Shown: positions 8,123-14,951, numbered from the stretch's first letter. The stretch: DNA of 20,697 bases from a virus (IMGVR_UViG_3300049845_000616:1-20697); one strand, 5' to 3'. Notes: generated by a model not told the origin, from the letters alone. A program made the numbers and translations.

Positions 8123-8623
8123 AAGATCACCAACGGTCTTGCCACCAATCCAGCGGTACAAGTCGTGTGGGCTGATCAGCACGCCGCGTGGGATCATTTC
8201 ACCATGAGAAAGCCCGGGTGTGATTGCGTGCACGATGCCAGTGGCTTTCTCAACGGCTGGGTAGATCGAGACCTTCTTCGGTTCCCACTGCACAATGCGC
8301 ACTGGTTCCGAGATCAGCTTGCTGTCGTTTGGTGAGAACACCAGAGCTCGGTGCTCGAACGCCGCACATGCGGTAACAGGCACCGCATCAACGGTGTACG
8401 TCTCATAGTCCACGATCACAATGTTCCAGCTGCCCGGCACCTCGACCAGACAGTCCGCGATCATCAGCGAGACCGTTGGACCCAAGGTTTCCTCAAGATG
8501 CTGGATCTCCTTCATGCAGAAGTCCATCATGTGCGCATCGAAGACCCAGTGGTGACGCAGCACGAGTGGCTGGGTCAGAGAATCGATGACGTACGGGCGG
8601 TTCAGCTCATTGAGCACGATCAT
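8114..8623 (-). CDS. Unknown protein
   Basis: This is a 169-residue protein of a family I do not recognise. It looks soluble and beta-rich, with several IV/VI-rich strands, no membrane segment and no clear nucleotide-binding or nuclease motif. The C-terminal third (SPHDLYRWIGGKTVGDLLG) looks like a small helical cap. The ATG overlaps the upstream stop (ATGA), with AAGGA nine bases before it, and the gene is the last of a four-gene overlapping run starting with uvsW. The context suggests a role around DNA recombination or late-phase metabolism, but nothing in the sequence shows it. Confidence 0.8.
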   Translation of the reverse strand: MIVLNELNRPYVIDSLTQPLVLRHHWVFDAHMMDFCMKEIQHLEETLGPTVSLMIADCLVEVPGSWNIVIVDYETYTVDAVPVTACAAFEHRALVFSPNDSKLISEPVRIVQWEPKKVSIYPAVEKATGIVHAITPGLSHGEMIPRGVLISPHDLYRWIGGKTVGDLLG

Positions 8624-9138
8624 TGTTGTTGTCCTTTGAAGGCGAGGTACTGCTCATGCAGCTCTGGAAACATGTCAGGTAGCAGCTCCTTGAGGCGCTG
8701 CACGGAATGAGAAGCAAAGTTCCCTTGGAGGAAACGACCGCCAGAACGTTCCCAGACCTGCAACACGCCGTTCTTGACGAGAGCTGCCGAGTTCGTTGCG
8801 TGCGGCGGTGGGGTGATGAAGATCTCGACACGCTCGCCGATCTTCTTTCGAAAGGCCGGTTCATCCATATCGCTCCAGAGCTCCAGCTGTTGGAAGGCGA
8901 ACAATGAGCTGAACAGGTCAAGCACGCCATTGAGCTCGTCCTCAGACAGCCTAGAGCGGTTCAGGTGAATCCGTGTCAGCATGCCGAGCTCGGTGCCGGC
9001 CTGCAGCGCGCCCTTGATCTGCTCAACCAGATCAACATGATGGAAGCACGCCACACCAAGAAGACGTGTACGAACGTGCTGGATCTCGCCAATGCCGGCC
9101 TGACGAATGAACTTCCAACCGTCTAGCTCAAGCTCCAT
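8620..9138 (-). CDS. Unknown protein
   Basis: This is a 172-residue, probably mixed alpha/beta soluble protein of unrecognised family. The N-terminal half contains KFIRQAGIGEIQHVRTRLLG and a helix-rich middle (residues 66-95). The second half has a short beta region (RVEIFITPPPHA) and a terminal amphipathic helix ending in QQQ. No catalytic motif is evident. The ATG has GAGGAG seven bases upstream and lies one base past the previous stop. Its own stop overlaps the start of the next gene, so it is translated within the uvsW run. Confidence 0.8.
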   Translation of the reverse strand: MELELDGWKFIRQAGIGEIQHVRTRLLGVACFHHVDLVEQIKGALQAGTELGMLTRIHLNRSRLSEDELNGVLDLFSSLFAFQQLELWSDMDEPAFRKKIGERVEIFITPPPHATNSAALVKNGVLQVWERSGGRFLQGNFASHSVQRLKELLPDMFPELHEQYLAFKGQQQ

Positions 9139-9139
9139 T

Positions 9140-9517
9140 TCACGTCTCCTCGTGAATGGCGTCGATGCTGATCAACGAGTAATCAGCGATCTTGCCGTCG
9201 CCGATCAGACGGCCAGTTCCACGTGGGCGAAACCGAATGCTGGCGTCGTTCTTCATGAGCTCGGCAAGGGCTCGGCCGGCCGGGGTGTCAAGGACCTTGA
9301 TGTTCGTTTGAACGGTGCCGTCCACGATCTCAGCGGCCTCAATGACATGCGAGACATTTCCGAGCTCAATGTACATGTCACCAGACGGACAGCCAAGCTC
9401 ACCAAAGACCTTCTTGCGTTCAATGTGCTGCACGATTGCTTCGGCGATCTCACGTGTGTACACGCGCCCATTGCGGTCGGGCCTGTCAATTGCGAGAACG
9501 GTTGCGGTGATCTTCAT
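9140..9517 (-). CDS. Prohead-protease-fold (S80/gp21-like) protein lacking catalytic residues
   Basis: This 125-residue protein's layout follows T4 gp21-type prohead proteases. DRPDRNGRVYTREI (11-24) matches the NRNKRLYPKRI segment, GELGCP (39-44) aligns with GELNHP, and RFRPRGTG (95-102) aligns with VSSRGLG, followed by ISIDA (117-121). In this alignment the catalytic His becomes Cys43 and the catalytic Ser is replaced by Arg or Pro, so it is probably inactive. It is also shorter than gp21 (about 210 residues) and lies beside uvsW instead of head genes. The ATG overlaps the uvsW stop. The fold assignment is from memory of motif order and the inactivity is inference. A structural or regulatory role is likely. 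Confidence 0.6.
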   Translation of the reverse strand: MKITATVLAIDRPDRNGRVYTREIAEAIVQHIERKKVFGELGCPSGDMYIELGNVSHVIEAAEIVDGTVQTNIKVLDTPAGRALAELMKNDASIRFRPRGTGRLIGDGKIADYSLISIDAIHEET

Positions 9518-10917
9518 ACCTTGACCTTGATTGGTTTACGAACTGGGTACGACGCCTCAATGTAGTACTTCTTGCGATCACGGGCGTGCTTCTTGCCCCA
9601 CTTCAAACCGCTGTACACATCGCACACGTGCACACGGTCCTTGTCGTGCCCCTTGCGCAGACCACGACCGATCGACTGGATGCACTTGATGAAGGACTTG
9701 CCGGCATCGATCAGCATCAGGTTGAACACGCGATCGATGCTGATGCCCGTGCTGGCAATGCCGCTTGTTGCGATCACGATCAGATCGTCACGGTGCTCAA
9801 AGGTCCCGTACCACTCGGCACGAACTTCGTTCTCTGTGGCGCCTTGCAAGAACACCGAGTCCTTGATCAGCTTCTGGAGCTGCTGACCTTGCTTGATCGT
9901 GTTCACCAAGACCAACGTGTTTCCGAACTGATTTGCGCGGTCGATGATCAGATCAGCCAGCAGCTCAAGTCGCTTCGGCTGGCGGCTTGTGTACGACTTC
10001 TCTGAGCCGTAATCAGGGAACTCCTCGTCAACTGACTCCTGGATCTCGATGGGCTCGATGTCCAGCTCGGCCAAGTACCCCATGGCAATGAGCTCGGCTG
10101 CGCTGATCTCGAAGAGCTTCTCACCAAGCGACCCACGCAACGTCATCAGGTCGGTCTTGGACTTTGGCAGGGTGCCTGTGAAACCGAAGCGGTACGCGAT
10201 GTGCTTGCCGTGCTCAGTGATCAGGTCACCGATGGTCTTGGCTGATGCGCCATGTGCCTCGTCAACAACGACACAGCCAAAGTCACTGACGATACCAGGG
10301 TTGTTTTGCAGCGCCTGCCAGGTAGCGATTACATGCTGGTGCGCCAGGGTCTTGGTGCCACCGCTGTACAGGCCATGATCGATGCCGACAAGCTTGAACG
10401 TGTTCGAGGTCTGCTCTACCAGATCGGAGCTCGGCACGATGATCACAGATCGTACGTTCTCTTCACCCAGCACAGAAGCCAGGCCGGCAACCATCAGGGT
10501 TTTGCCCGCACCAGTGGCTGCCAAGATGATACCAGAGCCGGCCTCTAGTGCCGAGTTCACGGCCTCAACCTGGTATGGACGCAGATCGATCTTGACTTGA
10601 GCCCGACCATGGAACCAATCGGGCGTCAGGCGACCCTGAACGAGCTTGACAGGGAAACGCTCGTCGTGCAGCTCAATATCGTACCCCCACTTCTCAAGGA
10701 AGGGCACGATCTCGTCCAGCAGTCGGAGGTACGTACGCCCAGTCTTGTCGAAGAACCGAAGCTTGCCGTCCCAACGACCAAGCTTGCGGGCCGGCATGAA
10801 CCATGAGCCCTCAACCTCGATGGCGAACTTGTTCCAGAGAAAGGTGTTGTCAGAGGGCTCGAGGCCGGCAATGGTCATCCAGACCTCATCACGGACCCAG
10901 ATGTGTGCAGTCTTCAT
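9514..10917 (-). CDS. uvsW: UvsW-type SF2 DNA helicase
   Basis: This 467-residue superfamily 2 helicase has motif I ATGAGKT (134-140), motif II DEAH (219-222), motif III FTGT (246-249) and motif VI QSIGRGLRKG (about 414-423). About 110 residues precede the helicase core, as in T4 UvsW, where the N-terminal domain helps bind DNA. UvsW remodels branched DNA and R-loops and drives the shift from origin-dependent to recombination-dependent replication. The surroundings (uvsY-like, uvsX and gp32 upstream) support this function over a generic DEAH helicase. The ATG overlaps the stop of a 50-codon gene upstream (ATGA), and its end overlaps the next gene. Confidence 0.92.
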   Translation of the reverse strand: MKTAHIWVRDEVWMTIAGLEPSDNTFLWNKFAIEVEGSWFMPARKLGRWDGKLRFFDKTGRTYLRLLDEIVPFLEKWGYDIELHDERFPVKLVQGRLTPDWFHGRAQVKIDLRPYQVEAVNSALEAGSGIILAATGAGKTLMVAGLASVLGEENVRSVIIVPSSDLVEQTSNTFKLVGIDHGLYSGGTKTLAHQHVIATWQALQNNPGIVSDFGCVVVDEAHGASAKTIGDLITEHGKHIAYRFGFTGTLPKSKTDLMTLRGSLGEKLFEISAAELIAMGYLAELDIEPIEIQESVDEEFPDYGSEKSYTSRQPKRLELLADLIIDRANQFGNTLVLVNTIKQGQQLQKLIKDSVFLQGATENEVRAEWYGTFEHRDDLIVIATSGIASTGISIDRVFNLMLIDAGKSFIKCIQSIGRGLRKGHDKDRVHVCDVYSGLKWGKKHARDRKKYYIEASYPVRKPIKVKV

Positions 10918-11066
10918 TTGAGCCCCGCCAATCGTCGCGCTTCAGCGATGACGCGCTTCTCTTTCGCTGTGAATCGCAACGGGCGCCGCCGCCATGCACG
11001 ACTGATTGCCTGCTTGATCTTGTCAAGCACCGCACCGATCGCGATGAAGATCGAACCGTCTCTCAT
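10914..11066 (-). CDS. Small basic protein upstream of uvsW
   Basis: This is a 50-residue open frame packed exactly between two genes. Its ATG shares a base with the upstream stop (TGATG) and its TGA overlaps the uvsW ATG. The protein has a hydrophobic start (SIFIAIGAVLDKIKQAI) and a strongly basic centre (RAWRRRPLRF), ending in a helical basic segment. Both overlaps and the continuous frame support a real gene. The charge suggests nucleic-acid or membrane contact. I recognise no family. It is not in the same position as T4 uvsW.1, which lies downstream of uvsW. Confidence 0.65.
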   Translation of the reverse strand: MRDGSIFIAIGAVLDKIKQAISRAWRRRPLRFTAKEKRVIAEARRLAGLK

Positions 11067-11371
11067 CAGACACTCATCCTGAAATGTCGTTCAAGGTTGT
11101 GTGCCCGAATGAACTTCATGAGCGCGGCATTAGACGGTTTGTTCGAGGCGCCCATGAGTGACGCGAACAGAACGTTCATGAGCAACGATTCCTTAGGCGT
11201 CATATCGCTTTCTGGAGTCAGCTGCAGCTTGACGACCTGGTTGTTCTCTTCACCATGCAGCGTGATCTGCATGGATGGTTCCCACTGAATCGACATCAGC
11301 TTCGCCGGTTCAGGCGACAGGTTGATGCTGTACCCAAGTCCGTCGCCAATCGTGTACGTGATGTTGCTCAT
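11066..11371 (-). CDS. Small unknown protein in the recombination block
   Basis: This is a 101-residue protein with a beta-rich first half (MSIQWEPSMQITLHG) and a helical, Met/Leu-rich second half ending in FIRAHNLERHFRMSV. No known motif, membrane segment or signal peptide is seen. Its ATG overlaps the stop of the uvsY-like gene (ATGA) and its stop overlaps the next start, so it is translated as part of the uvsY-to-uvsW run. It is likely a phage-specific accessory factor. The function is unknown. Confidence 0.8.
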   Translation of the reverse strand: MSNITYTIGDGLGYSINLSPEPAKLMSIQWEPSMQITLHGEENNQVVKLQLTPESDMTPKESLLMNVLFASLMGASNKPSNAALMKFIRAHNLERHFRMSV

Positions 11372-11856
11372 ACGATGATGTCCCTGAGCTCCGCAACGCG
11401 GAGCTTCGTGATGTTACCGACCATCCAACCAAGCTGCTTGATGGCCTCAACGATTTCCTCGAACTGCTGCTGCCGGAGCGCGGCCTCGACGATCAGTTGA
11501 TTTATTTCGACGATCTCTTTTTCGCCTTGCAGATAAACCGCCTGCTCGCGCGCACCAAGCGCGCGTGGCGCGCTATGGTAGTTCTTGAGGTACTTGGCCT
11601 CTTTCTGGGCCTTGAAGATCTCCAACCACTTCACACACGCGCGAGCCTCCATGGCGCGCTGCGCGTAAAAGGCCTGGTGGTGTGCGACATCGCGTGCGAT
11701 CTTTTCCAAGAACTCGCCCTCGATCTCGAAGATCGGGGCTGCCGCCTCAATCTCTTCAGACCATGAAGTAAAGAACTTGGCCAAGTCAGCCGCCAAGGCC
11801 TCGTACGTGATGCCAAGACCGAACAGATCAAGGCGTGGTGCGATTGGTTTCTTCAT
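11368..11856 (-). CDS. UvsY-like recombination mediator
   Basis: This 162-residue, almost entirely helical protein resembles T4 UvsY, the factor that loads UvsX onto gp32-coated single strands. The C-terminal half (residues ~90-155) has the same arrangement of a Tyr-containing basic segment, a long heptad-like helix (EKEIVEINQLIVEAALRQQ) and a terminal LGWMVGNI segment, and the size is close to UvsY (137 residues). It is encoded between uvsX and uvsW. The match is by pattern and context, not clear identity. Oddly, no Shine-Dalgarno precedes the ATG at 11856, and a terminator ends only five bases before it. Confidence 0.65.
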   Translation of the reverse strand: MKKPIAPRLDLFGLGITYEALAADLAKFFTSWSEEIEAAAPIFEIEGEFLEKIARDVAHHQAFYAQRAMEARACVKWLEIFKAQKEAKYLKNYHSAPRALGAREQAVYLQGEKEIVEINQLIVEAALRQQQFEEIVEAIKQLGWMVGNITKLRVAELRDIIV

Positions 11857-11861
11857 AGCGG

Positions 11862-11895
11862 AAAAAGGGCGGACATTACATCGTAACGCCCGCCC
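11862..11895 (-). terminator. Intrinsic terminator directly before the uvsY-like gene
   Basis: On the minus strand GGGCGG (11895-11890) pairs with CCGCCC (11872-11867). There is an internal loop, then an inner TTAC/GTAA stem, followed at once by TTTTT (11866-11862). This is a textbook intrinsic terminator after the small gene ending at 11921. It lies between that gene and the uvsY-like ATG at 11856, so it would limit read-through from uvsX into uvsY-like and uvsW. Confidence 0.75.
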
Positions 11896-11920
11896 AAACT
11901 CACGGAAAATCGATTTGGGA

Positions 11921-12127
11921 TTACTCTTCCGAGTCTTCCTTCGAAGTTTGCACCAGCGAGAAATCGGTGACAGCGCGCTTCACAGCGCGCATGGCCTTGC
12001 CAACGGTGGTCGCGACCTCGCTGACGTACTCGATTCGATGATCTTCACCAGAGCCATAGGACTTTGGGTACCGAACAACGAAGCCACCGACTGCTGGCTG
12101 GATGGTGATGAAAACCTCTTGTGTCAT
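11921..12127 (-). CDS. Small unknown protein downstream of uvsX
   Basis: This is a 68-residue protein with beta-strand-like segments at the start (EVFITIQPAVGGFVVRYP), a central helix (VGKAMRAVKRAVTDF) and an acidic end (KEDSEE). The ATG has AGGAG about seven bases upstream and overlaps the uvsX stop (ATGA). A strong terminator follows the stop, making it the last gene of the gp32-uvsX transcript. The family is not recognised. Confidence 0.8.
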   Translation of the reverse strand: MTQEVFITIQPAVGGFVVRYPKSYGSGEDHRIEYVSEVATTVGKAMRAVKRAVTDFSLVQTSKEDSEE

Positions 12128-13233
12128 GTCTTGCTCCTTTGTGGGACCTCATCTTGGTCCACGATGCCATCGATGTCGTCAGGACTGACCTCATCATCAG
12201 GCGTTGGGTTTCGGGCGAGCATTGGCTGGCACAGCGGGTGCTGCAGCAGCTTCTGCACGACCTCGTGTGTCAGCTCGGCTGGGCGGAAGAAGAAGTCCTC
12301 ACCGTTGATCTCGCAGACCTTCCAGCCCTGCTTCTTGCCAGGAATGGTGCTGTCCTTGAACGGCAGCCCCATGTCGGCGAGCAGGTCAAGCAGCCCAGAG
12401 AACGGGCTCATGCCCTTGTTGTATGGAACCTCGAGCTCGACCTTGGTGCCAAGCTTGGCGAACCGAGACTTGTACGTCTCGAACCGCATGCGGACACCGG
12501 TTACCTCGCCCTCTTCCTTGAGCTTCAGCTTCGTGACGATGCCGATGATCGACGAGGAGAACTTGGTGCTGTTCGTGATGGCCCATGCACCATCACCAAG
12601 CATGATGTCCTGTGGGTACACGTGGTCAGTCAACACCATGCCGATCGGCAGGCGGCCGAGATAACCAACGGCCATTCGCAGCATGGCCTTGCGGCGCTTT
12701 GCGAGCTGGCCTTGGTCGCCTTTGACAACTCCCTTGCCCTCATAGTTCTCCATCTCGGTCTCTGACGACAGCATCGCCAGCGAGTCCAAGACGATCAGCA
12801 CACGTGGGGCCTCGTAGTTGTCCTTGCCGTTCTCCTTGATGTACCCACGGAAGAAGTTCGCCAACACTTGGTTGACGTCCTCAATCGTGGTGACGGAGAG
12901 GTACGTGAGCTTGTCCTCCGAGACGTCGACACCGATCTTGGACAGGTAGTCCACATCGATGGCGTGCTCTGAGTCAAGGTACACGACGTGATACCCAGCG
13001 AGCTGGGCATGCAGGCAGAGATTGCCTGCGATGAACGACTTGCCTGAGCCTGACGGGCCAGCGAACAGCGAGATCTTTCCAAGCGGAATTGCCTTGGTGA
13101 AGTCCCCACTGAGCGCTCGATTCAGGGCGTAGTTTCCAGAGCTGAGCCAGAGCTCAGTTTTCTTGATGCCTACACCAACCGTGTCAAGCTTAGCAACGTC
13201 GTTCTTGAATTTCTTCAGGAACGAAAGTGCCAT
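12124..13233 (-). CDS. uvsX: UvsX recombinase (RecA/Rad51 family)
   Basis: This 369-residue strand-exchange ATPase forms filaments on single-stranded DNA in recombination-dependent replication and repair. Walker A GPSGSGKS is at 59-66. YLDSEHA (85-91) contains Glu89, at the position of the catalytic RecA Glu96. Walker B RVLIVLD is at 144-150. The C terminus is acidic (DDEVSPDDIDGIVDQDE), as is common in phage recombinases. The ATG at 13233 has GGAG seven bases upstream. The gene lies just after gp32 with a GC-rich hairpin between them, and before the uvsY-like and uvsW genes. Confidence 0.95.
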   Translation of the reverse strand: MALSFLKKFKNDVAKLDTVGVGIKKTELWLSSGNYALNRALSGDFTKAIPLGKISLFAGPSGSGKSFIAGNLCLHAQLAGYHVVYLDSEHAIDVDYLSKIGVDVSEDKLTYLSVTTIEDVNQVLANFFRGYIKENGKDNYEAPRVLIVLDSLAMLSSETEMENYEGKGVVKGDQGQLAKRRKAMLRMAVGYLGRLPIGMVLTDHVYPQDIMLGDGAWAITNSTKFSSSIIGIVTKLKLKEEGEVTGVRMRFETYKSRFAKLGTKVELEVPYNKGMSPFSGLLDLLADMGLPFKDSTIPGKKQGWKVCEINGEDFFFRPAELTHEVVQKLLQHPLCQPMLARNPTPDDEVSPDDIDGIVDQDEVPQRSKT

Positions 13234-13244
13234 GATGGTCTCCA

Positions 13245-13268
13245 GGGGAGGGTCACTTGACCCTCCCC
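13245..13268. terminator. 10-bp GC-rich hairpin between gp32 and uvsX
   Basis: GGGGAGGGTC (13245-13254) is followed by the loop ACTT and its exact inverted complement (13259-13268). It lies between the gp32 stop (13278) and the uvsX binding site. A TTTT tract follows on the plus-strand side (after 13268), while on the minus strand no U-run follows. For gp32 mRNA it may therefore act as a partial terminator or 3'-end stabiliser rather than a full intrinsic terminator. Confidence 0.5.
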
Positions 13269-13277
13269 GTTTTCAAG

Positions 13278-14162
13278 TTACGCGTCGGCAGCAGCTGCAG
13301 CGCGGGCAGCGGCAGCACGTTGGCGAAGTTGCTCAACGACGCTGAGCTTGCCATCAGCAGCCGGAGTGGGGGCTGGAGCAGGGGCAGCCGCGGCAGGTGT
13401 CGGCTTGGAAGCAACGGGCGCGGGAGCTGGCGCTTCATCACCACCTTCATCACCCTCGTACGTGCCACCAGTCTGAGCAGCGACCAGCATGGCTTCCATG
13501 GCCGCGCGATCAACACGGGCTGCACGGTAGTTCTTCAGGTCGAAGAGCTGGATGGACTCGATCACGTCATCGCTGACATCGGTCTGCTTCGGTGCGAAGC
13601 TCGAAGTCGTGTACGAGTTCTGACCAGAGCCCGTCAGGGTCTTGCGGAAGCGGAAGTTGTATCCACCCTTGAGATCGAACGGTGCGTTGTCCAGGTCACC
13701 GCTCTGGAACGCGGCTTGGATCTGCTTGAAGACCTGCGGGCCGAACTCGATGAGCTTGACCAGCTGATCGGCGTCGTGCTCGACTGGGGACTCCAGCACC
13801 AGCACCTGACCAACATAGGACTTCTTGCGGTAGAACTTCTGGCCGAGCTCTTCGTTATGCTCAGGAGAGTTCTTGTCGTAGAACCGAGCGGAAAGCTCGC
13901 AGATCGGGCAGGCCTCGCCGTACATCTTCAGGCATGCGACCTTTTCGCGCTTGCCGTTGATGGTGAGCTCATGCACCAGATTCTCGACGAGGAAGCCCAT
14001 GGGGTTGGATTCGTCTGCGTCAGGCAGGAATCGAACGGTCGACACGCTGTCGACGGGGGCCTTCCAGAAGGGGAAGAATTTTTTCCAATCGGCATTTCCA
14101 CCATCGTTTGCCTTAGCAGTAAAGGCGGCAGCCAGATCAGCAAGAGAACGTTTTGTAGCCAT
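13278..14162 (-). CDS. 32: Single-stranded DNA-binding protein, gp32 family
   Basis: This 294-residue protein covers single-stranded DNA at forks and recombination sites. From the ATG at 14162 the zinc ligands fall at His64, Cys77, Cys85 and Cys88, almost exactly as in T4 gp32 (His64, Cys77, Cys87, Cys90), with VRFLP at 43-47 and an N-terminal KRS resembling the T4 cooperativity motif. AGGAG lies eight bases before this ATG. An open frame 12 codons longer was not used because it would break this numbering. The C terminus is unusual: a short acidic stretch, then an Ala/Pro-rich linker and an Arg/Ala helix, in place of T4's acidic protein-docking tail. Confidence 0.93.
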   Translation of the reverse strand: MATKRSLADLAAAFTAKANDGGNADWKKFFPFWKAPVDSVSTVRFLPDADESNPMGFLVENLVHELTINGKREKVACLKMYGEACPICELSARFYDKNSPEHNEELGQKFYRKKSYVGQVLVLESPVEHDADQLVKLIEFGPQVFKQIQAAFQSGDLDNAPFDLKGGYNFRFRKTLTGSGQNSYTTSSFAPKQTDVSDDVIESIQLFDLKNYRAARVDRAAMEAMLVAAQTGGTYEGDEGGDEAPAPAPVASKPTPAAAAPAPAPTPAADGKLSVVEQLRQRAAAARAAAAADA

Positions 14163-14194
14163 TTCAAATCTCCTAAAGTTGTAAACAGAGTGTG

Positions 14195-14209
14195 CCACCT
14201 GAATGGTGG
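14195..14209 (-). promoter_or_regulatory. Leader hairpin in gp32 mRNA
   Basis: On the minus strand CCACC, the loop ATTCA and GGTGG form a 5-bp hairpin 33-47 bases upstream of the gp32 start, followed by an A/U-rich stretch with the AGGAG. T4 gp32 represses its own translation by nucleating on a leader pseudoknot followed by unstructured A/U-rich RNA. The layout here is compatible, and the loop could pair with UGAA just before the start codon. It is short, so the call is tentative. Confidence 0.35.
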
Positions 14210-14215
14210 GCTCTC

Positions 14216-14223
14216 TATTTAGA
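14216..14223 (-). promoter_or_regulatory. Late-type promoter, TCTAAATA, for gp32
   Basis: On the minus strand TCTAAATA, the same octamer as at 3098-3105, lies 54 bases before the gp32 ATG. Transcripts would include the whole leader hairpin. Together with the TACAAT element further upstream, it suggests both earlier and late transcription of gp32, as in T4. Confidence 0.55.
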
Positions 14224-14224
14224 C

Positions 14225-14238
14225 GTTACACATGTAAC
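14225..14238. promoter_or_regulatory. Palindrome GTTACA-CA-TGTAAC before gp32
   Basis: This is a perfect 14-base inverted repeat placed between the TACAAT element and the late-type promoter. The same two hexamers, in the opposite order (TGTAAC-G-GTTACA), occur at 19688-19700 before the small-gene cluster. It is a candidate binding site for a phage or host dimeric regulator. The regulator is unknown. Confidence 0.4.
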
Positions 14239-14240
14239 GA

Positions 14241-14256
14241 TGAGAAAATTGTAACC
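14241..14256 (-). promoter_or_regulatory. Promoter-like element before gp32, shared with nrdA
   Basis: The minus strand reads GGTTACAATTTTCTCA, one mismatch in 16 from the element before nrdA (7426-7441). TACAAT (14248-14253) is a candidate -10. No good -35 sits 16-18 bases upstream, so an activator-dependent middle-type promoter is possible. Confidence 0.45.
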
Positions 14257-14321
14257 TTATCGGTCAAAAATCCATCCCAAGATCTGGATCATGGCTCATT
14301 TTCCAGATTGATAGATACCTG

Positions 14322-14951
14322 ATGCATAAACCATACACTTACCTTATTGGATGGCCTGAGAGAAACCTCTGGTACTACGGTGTTCGTTTTGCTAAGAGGT
14401 GTGATCCACTGGACTTGTGGTCTAGATATTTCACCAGCTCCATTCACGTCCATAAACAGCGGGAGCTAGGAGAACCTTCAGTTATTCAGGTTCGACGTGT
14501 GTTTGAGACAAGTGAAGCTGCAAGAAGCTGGGAGCTCAGAGTGCTCCGCCGTATGCGCGTTAAGGGGGATCCTAGATTTCTAAATCGAAGCGAAATTGCC
14601 GCCAGACCTGCTGAGAAGCACCCGTCACACGTAGAAGCTATTGCGGCCAAGCTTCGCGGCCAGAAGAGAAGTCCAGAACAGCGAGCTAAGATGGGCCGAA
14701 ATGGAGCCACCTGGAAATTGTCAGAAGAAACAAAGCGCAGACAGTCACTAGCCAAGAAGGGTGTTCCAAAACCGCCGGGATTTGGAGCAAAGGTCAGCAA
14801 GCTGATGACTGGAAGGAAACAATCAGAGCAGACGCGCTTGAAGAGAAAAGCTTCTCTAACAGGGAAGAAGAAATCTCCTGAACACGTGGCAAAGGTTGTA
14901 GAAGCCAAACGAATAAATCGATTGGCTAGGGAGGCTCAAAAGAGCAAGTAG
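14322..14951 (+). CDS. GIY-YIG-type homing endonuclease with NUMOD3-like repeats
   Basis: This 209-residue protein is the only plus-strand gene. The N-terminal domain fits a GIY-YIG nuclease: YLIG (7-10), WYYG followed by Arg22 (17-22), a candidate catalytic Glu71 (SWELRVL) and FLN with Asn88. The C-terminal half (about 100-200) holds several basic NUMOD3-like DNA-binding repeats of the type KKSPEHVAKV and SEETKRRQSLAKKG. Such free-standing genes spread by cutting uninfected alleles. It stands between the gp32 control region and a gene pointing the other way, has no clear ribosome binding site and looks less GC-rich than its neighbours, all signs of recent insertion. A GC-rich hairpin follows its stop. 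Confidence 0.82.
   Translation: MHKPYTYLIGWPERNLWYYGVRFAKRCDPLDLWSRYFTSSIHVHKQRELGEPSVIQVRRVFETSEAARSWELRVLRRMRVKGDPRFLNRSEIAARPAEKHPSHVEAIAAKLRGQKRSPEQRAKMGRNGATWKLSEETKRRQSLAKKGVPKPPGFGAKVSKLMTGRKQSEQTRLKRKASLTGKKKSPEHVAKVVEAKRINRLAREAQKSK

Noticed and set aside
11777-12664. Open frame of 295 codons on the plus strand
   Set aside because: It runs antisense across uvsY-like, the 68-residue gene and uvsX, including the terminator at 11862-11895. The product is Ser-rich with no recognisable domain.
13257-14222. Open frame of 321 codons on the plus strand
   Set aside because: It lies entirely antisense to gp32, whose zinc ligands and start fit the family. The product is low-information Arg/Leu/Val sequence with no ribosome binding site, as expected for a shadow in GC-rich coding DNA.
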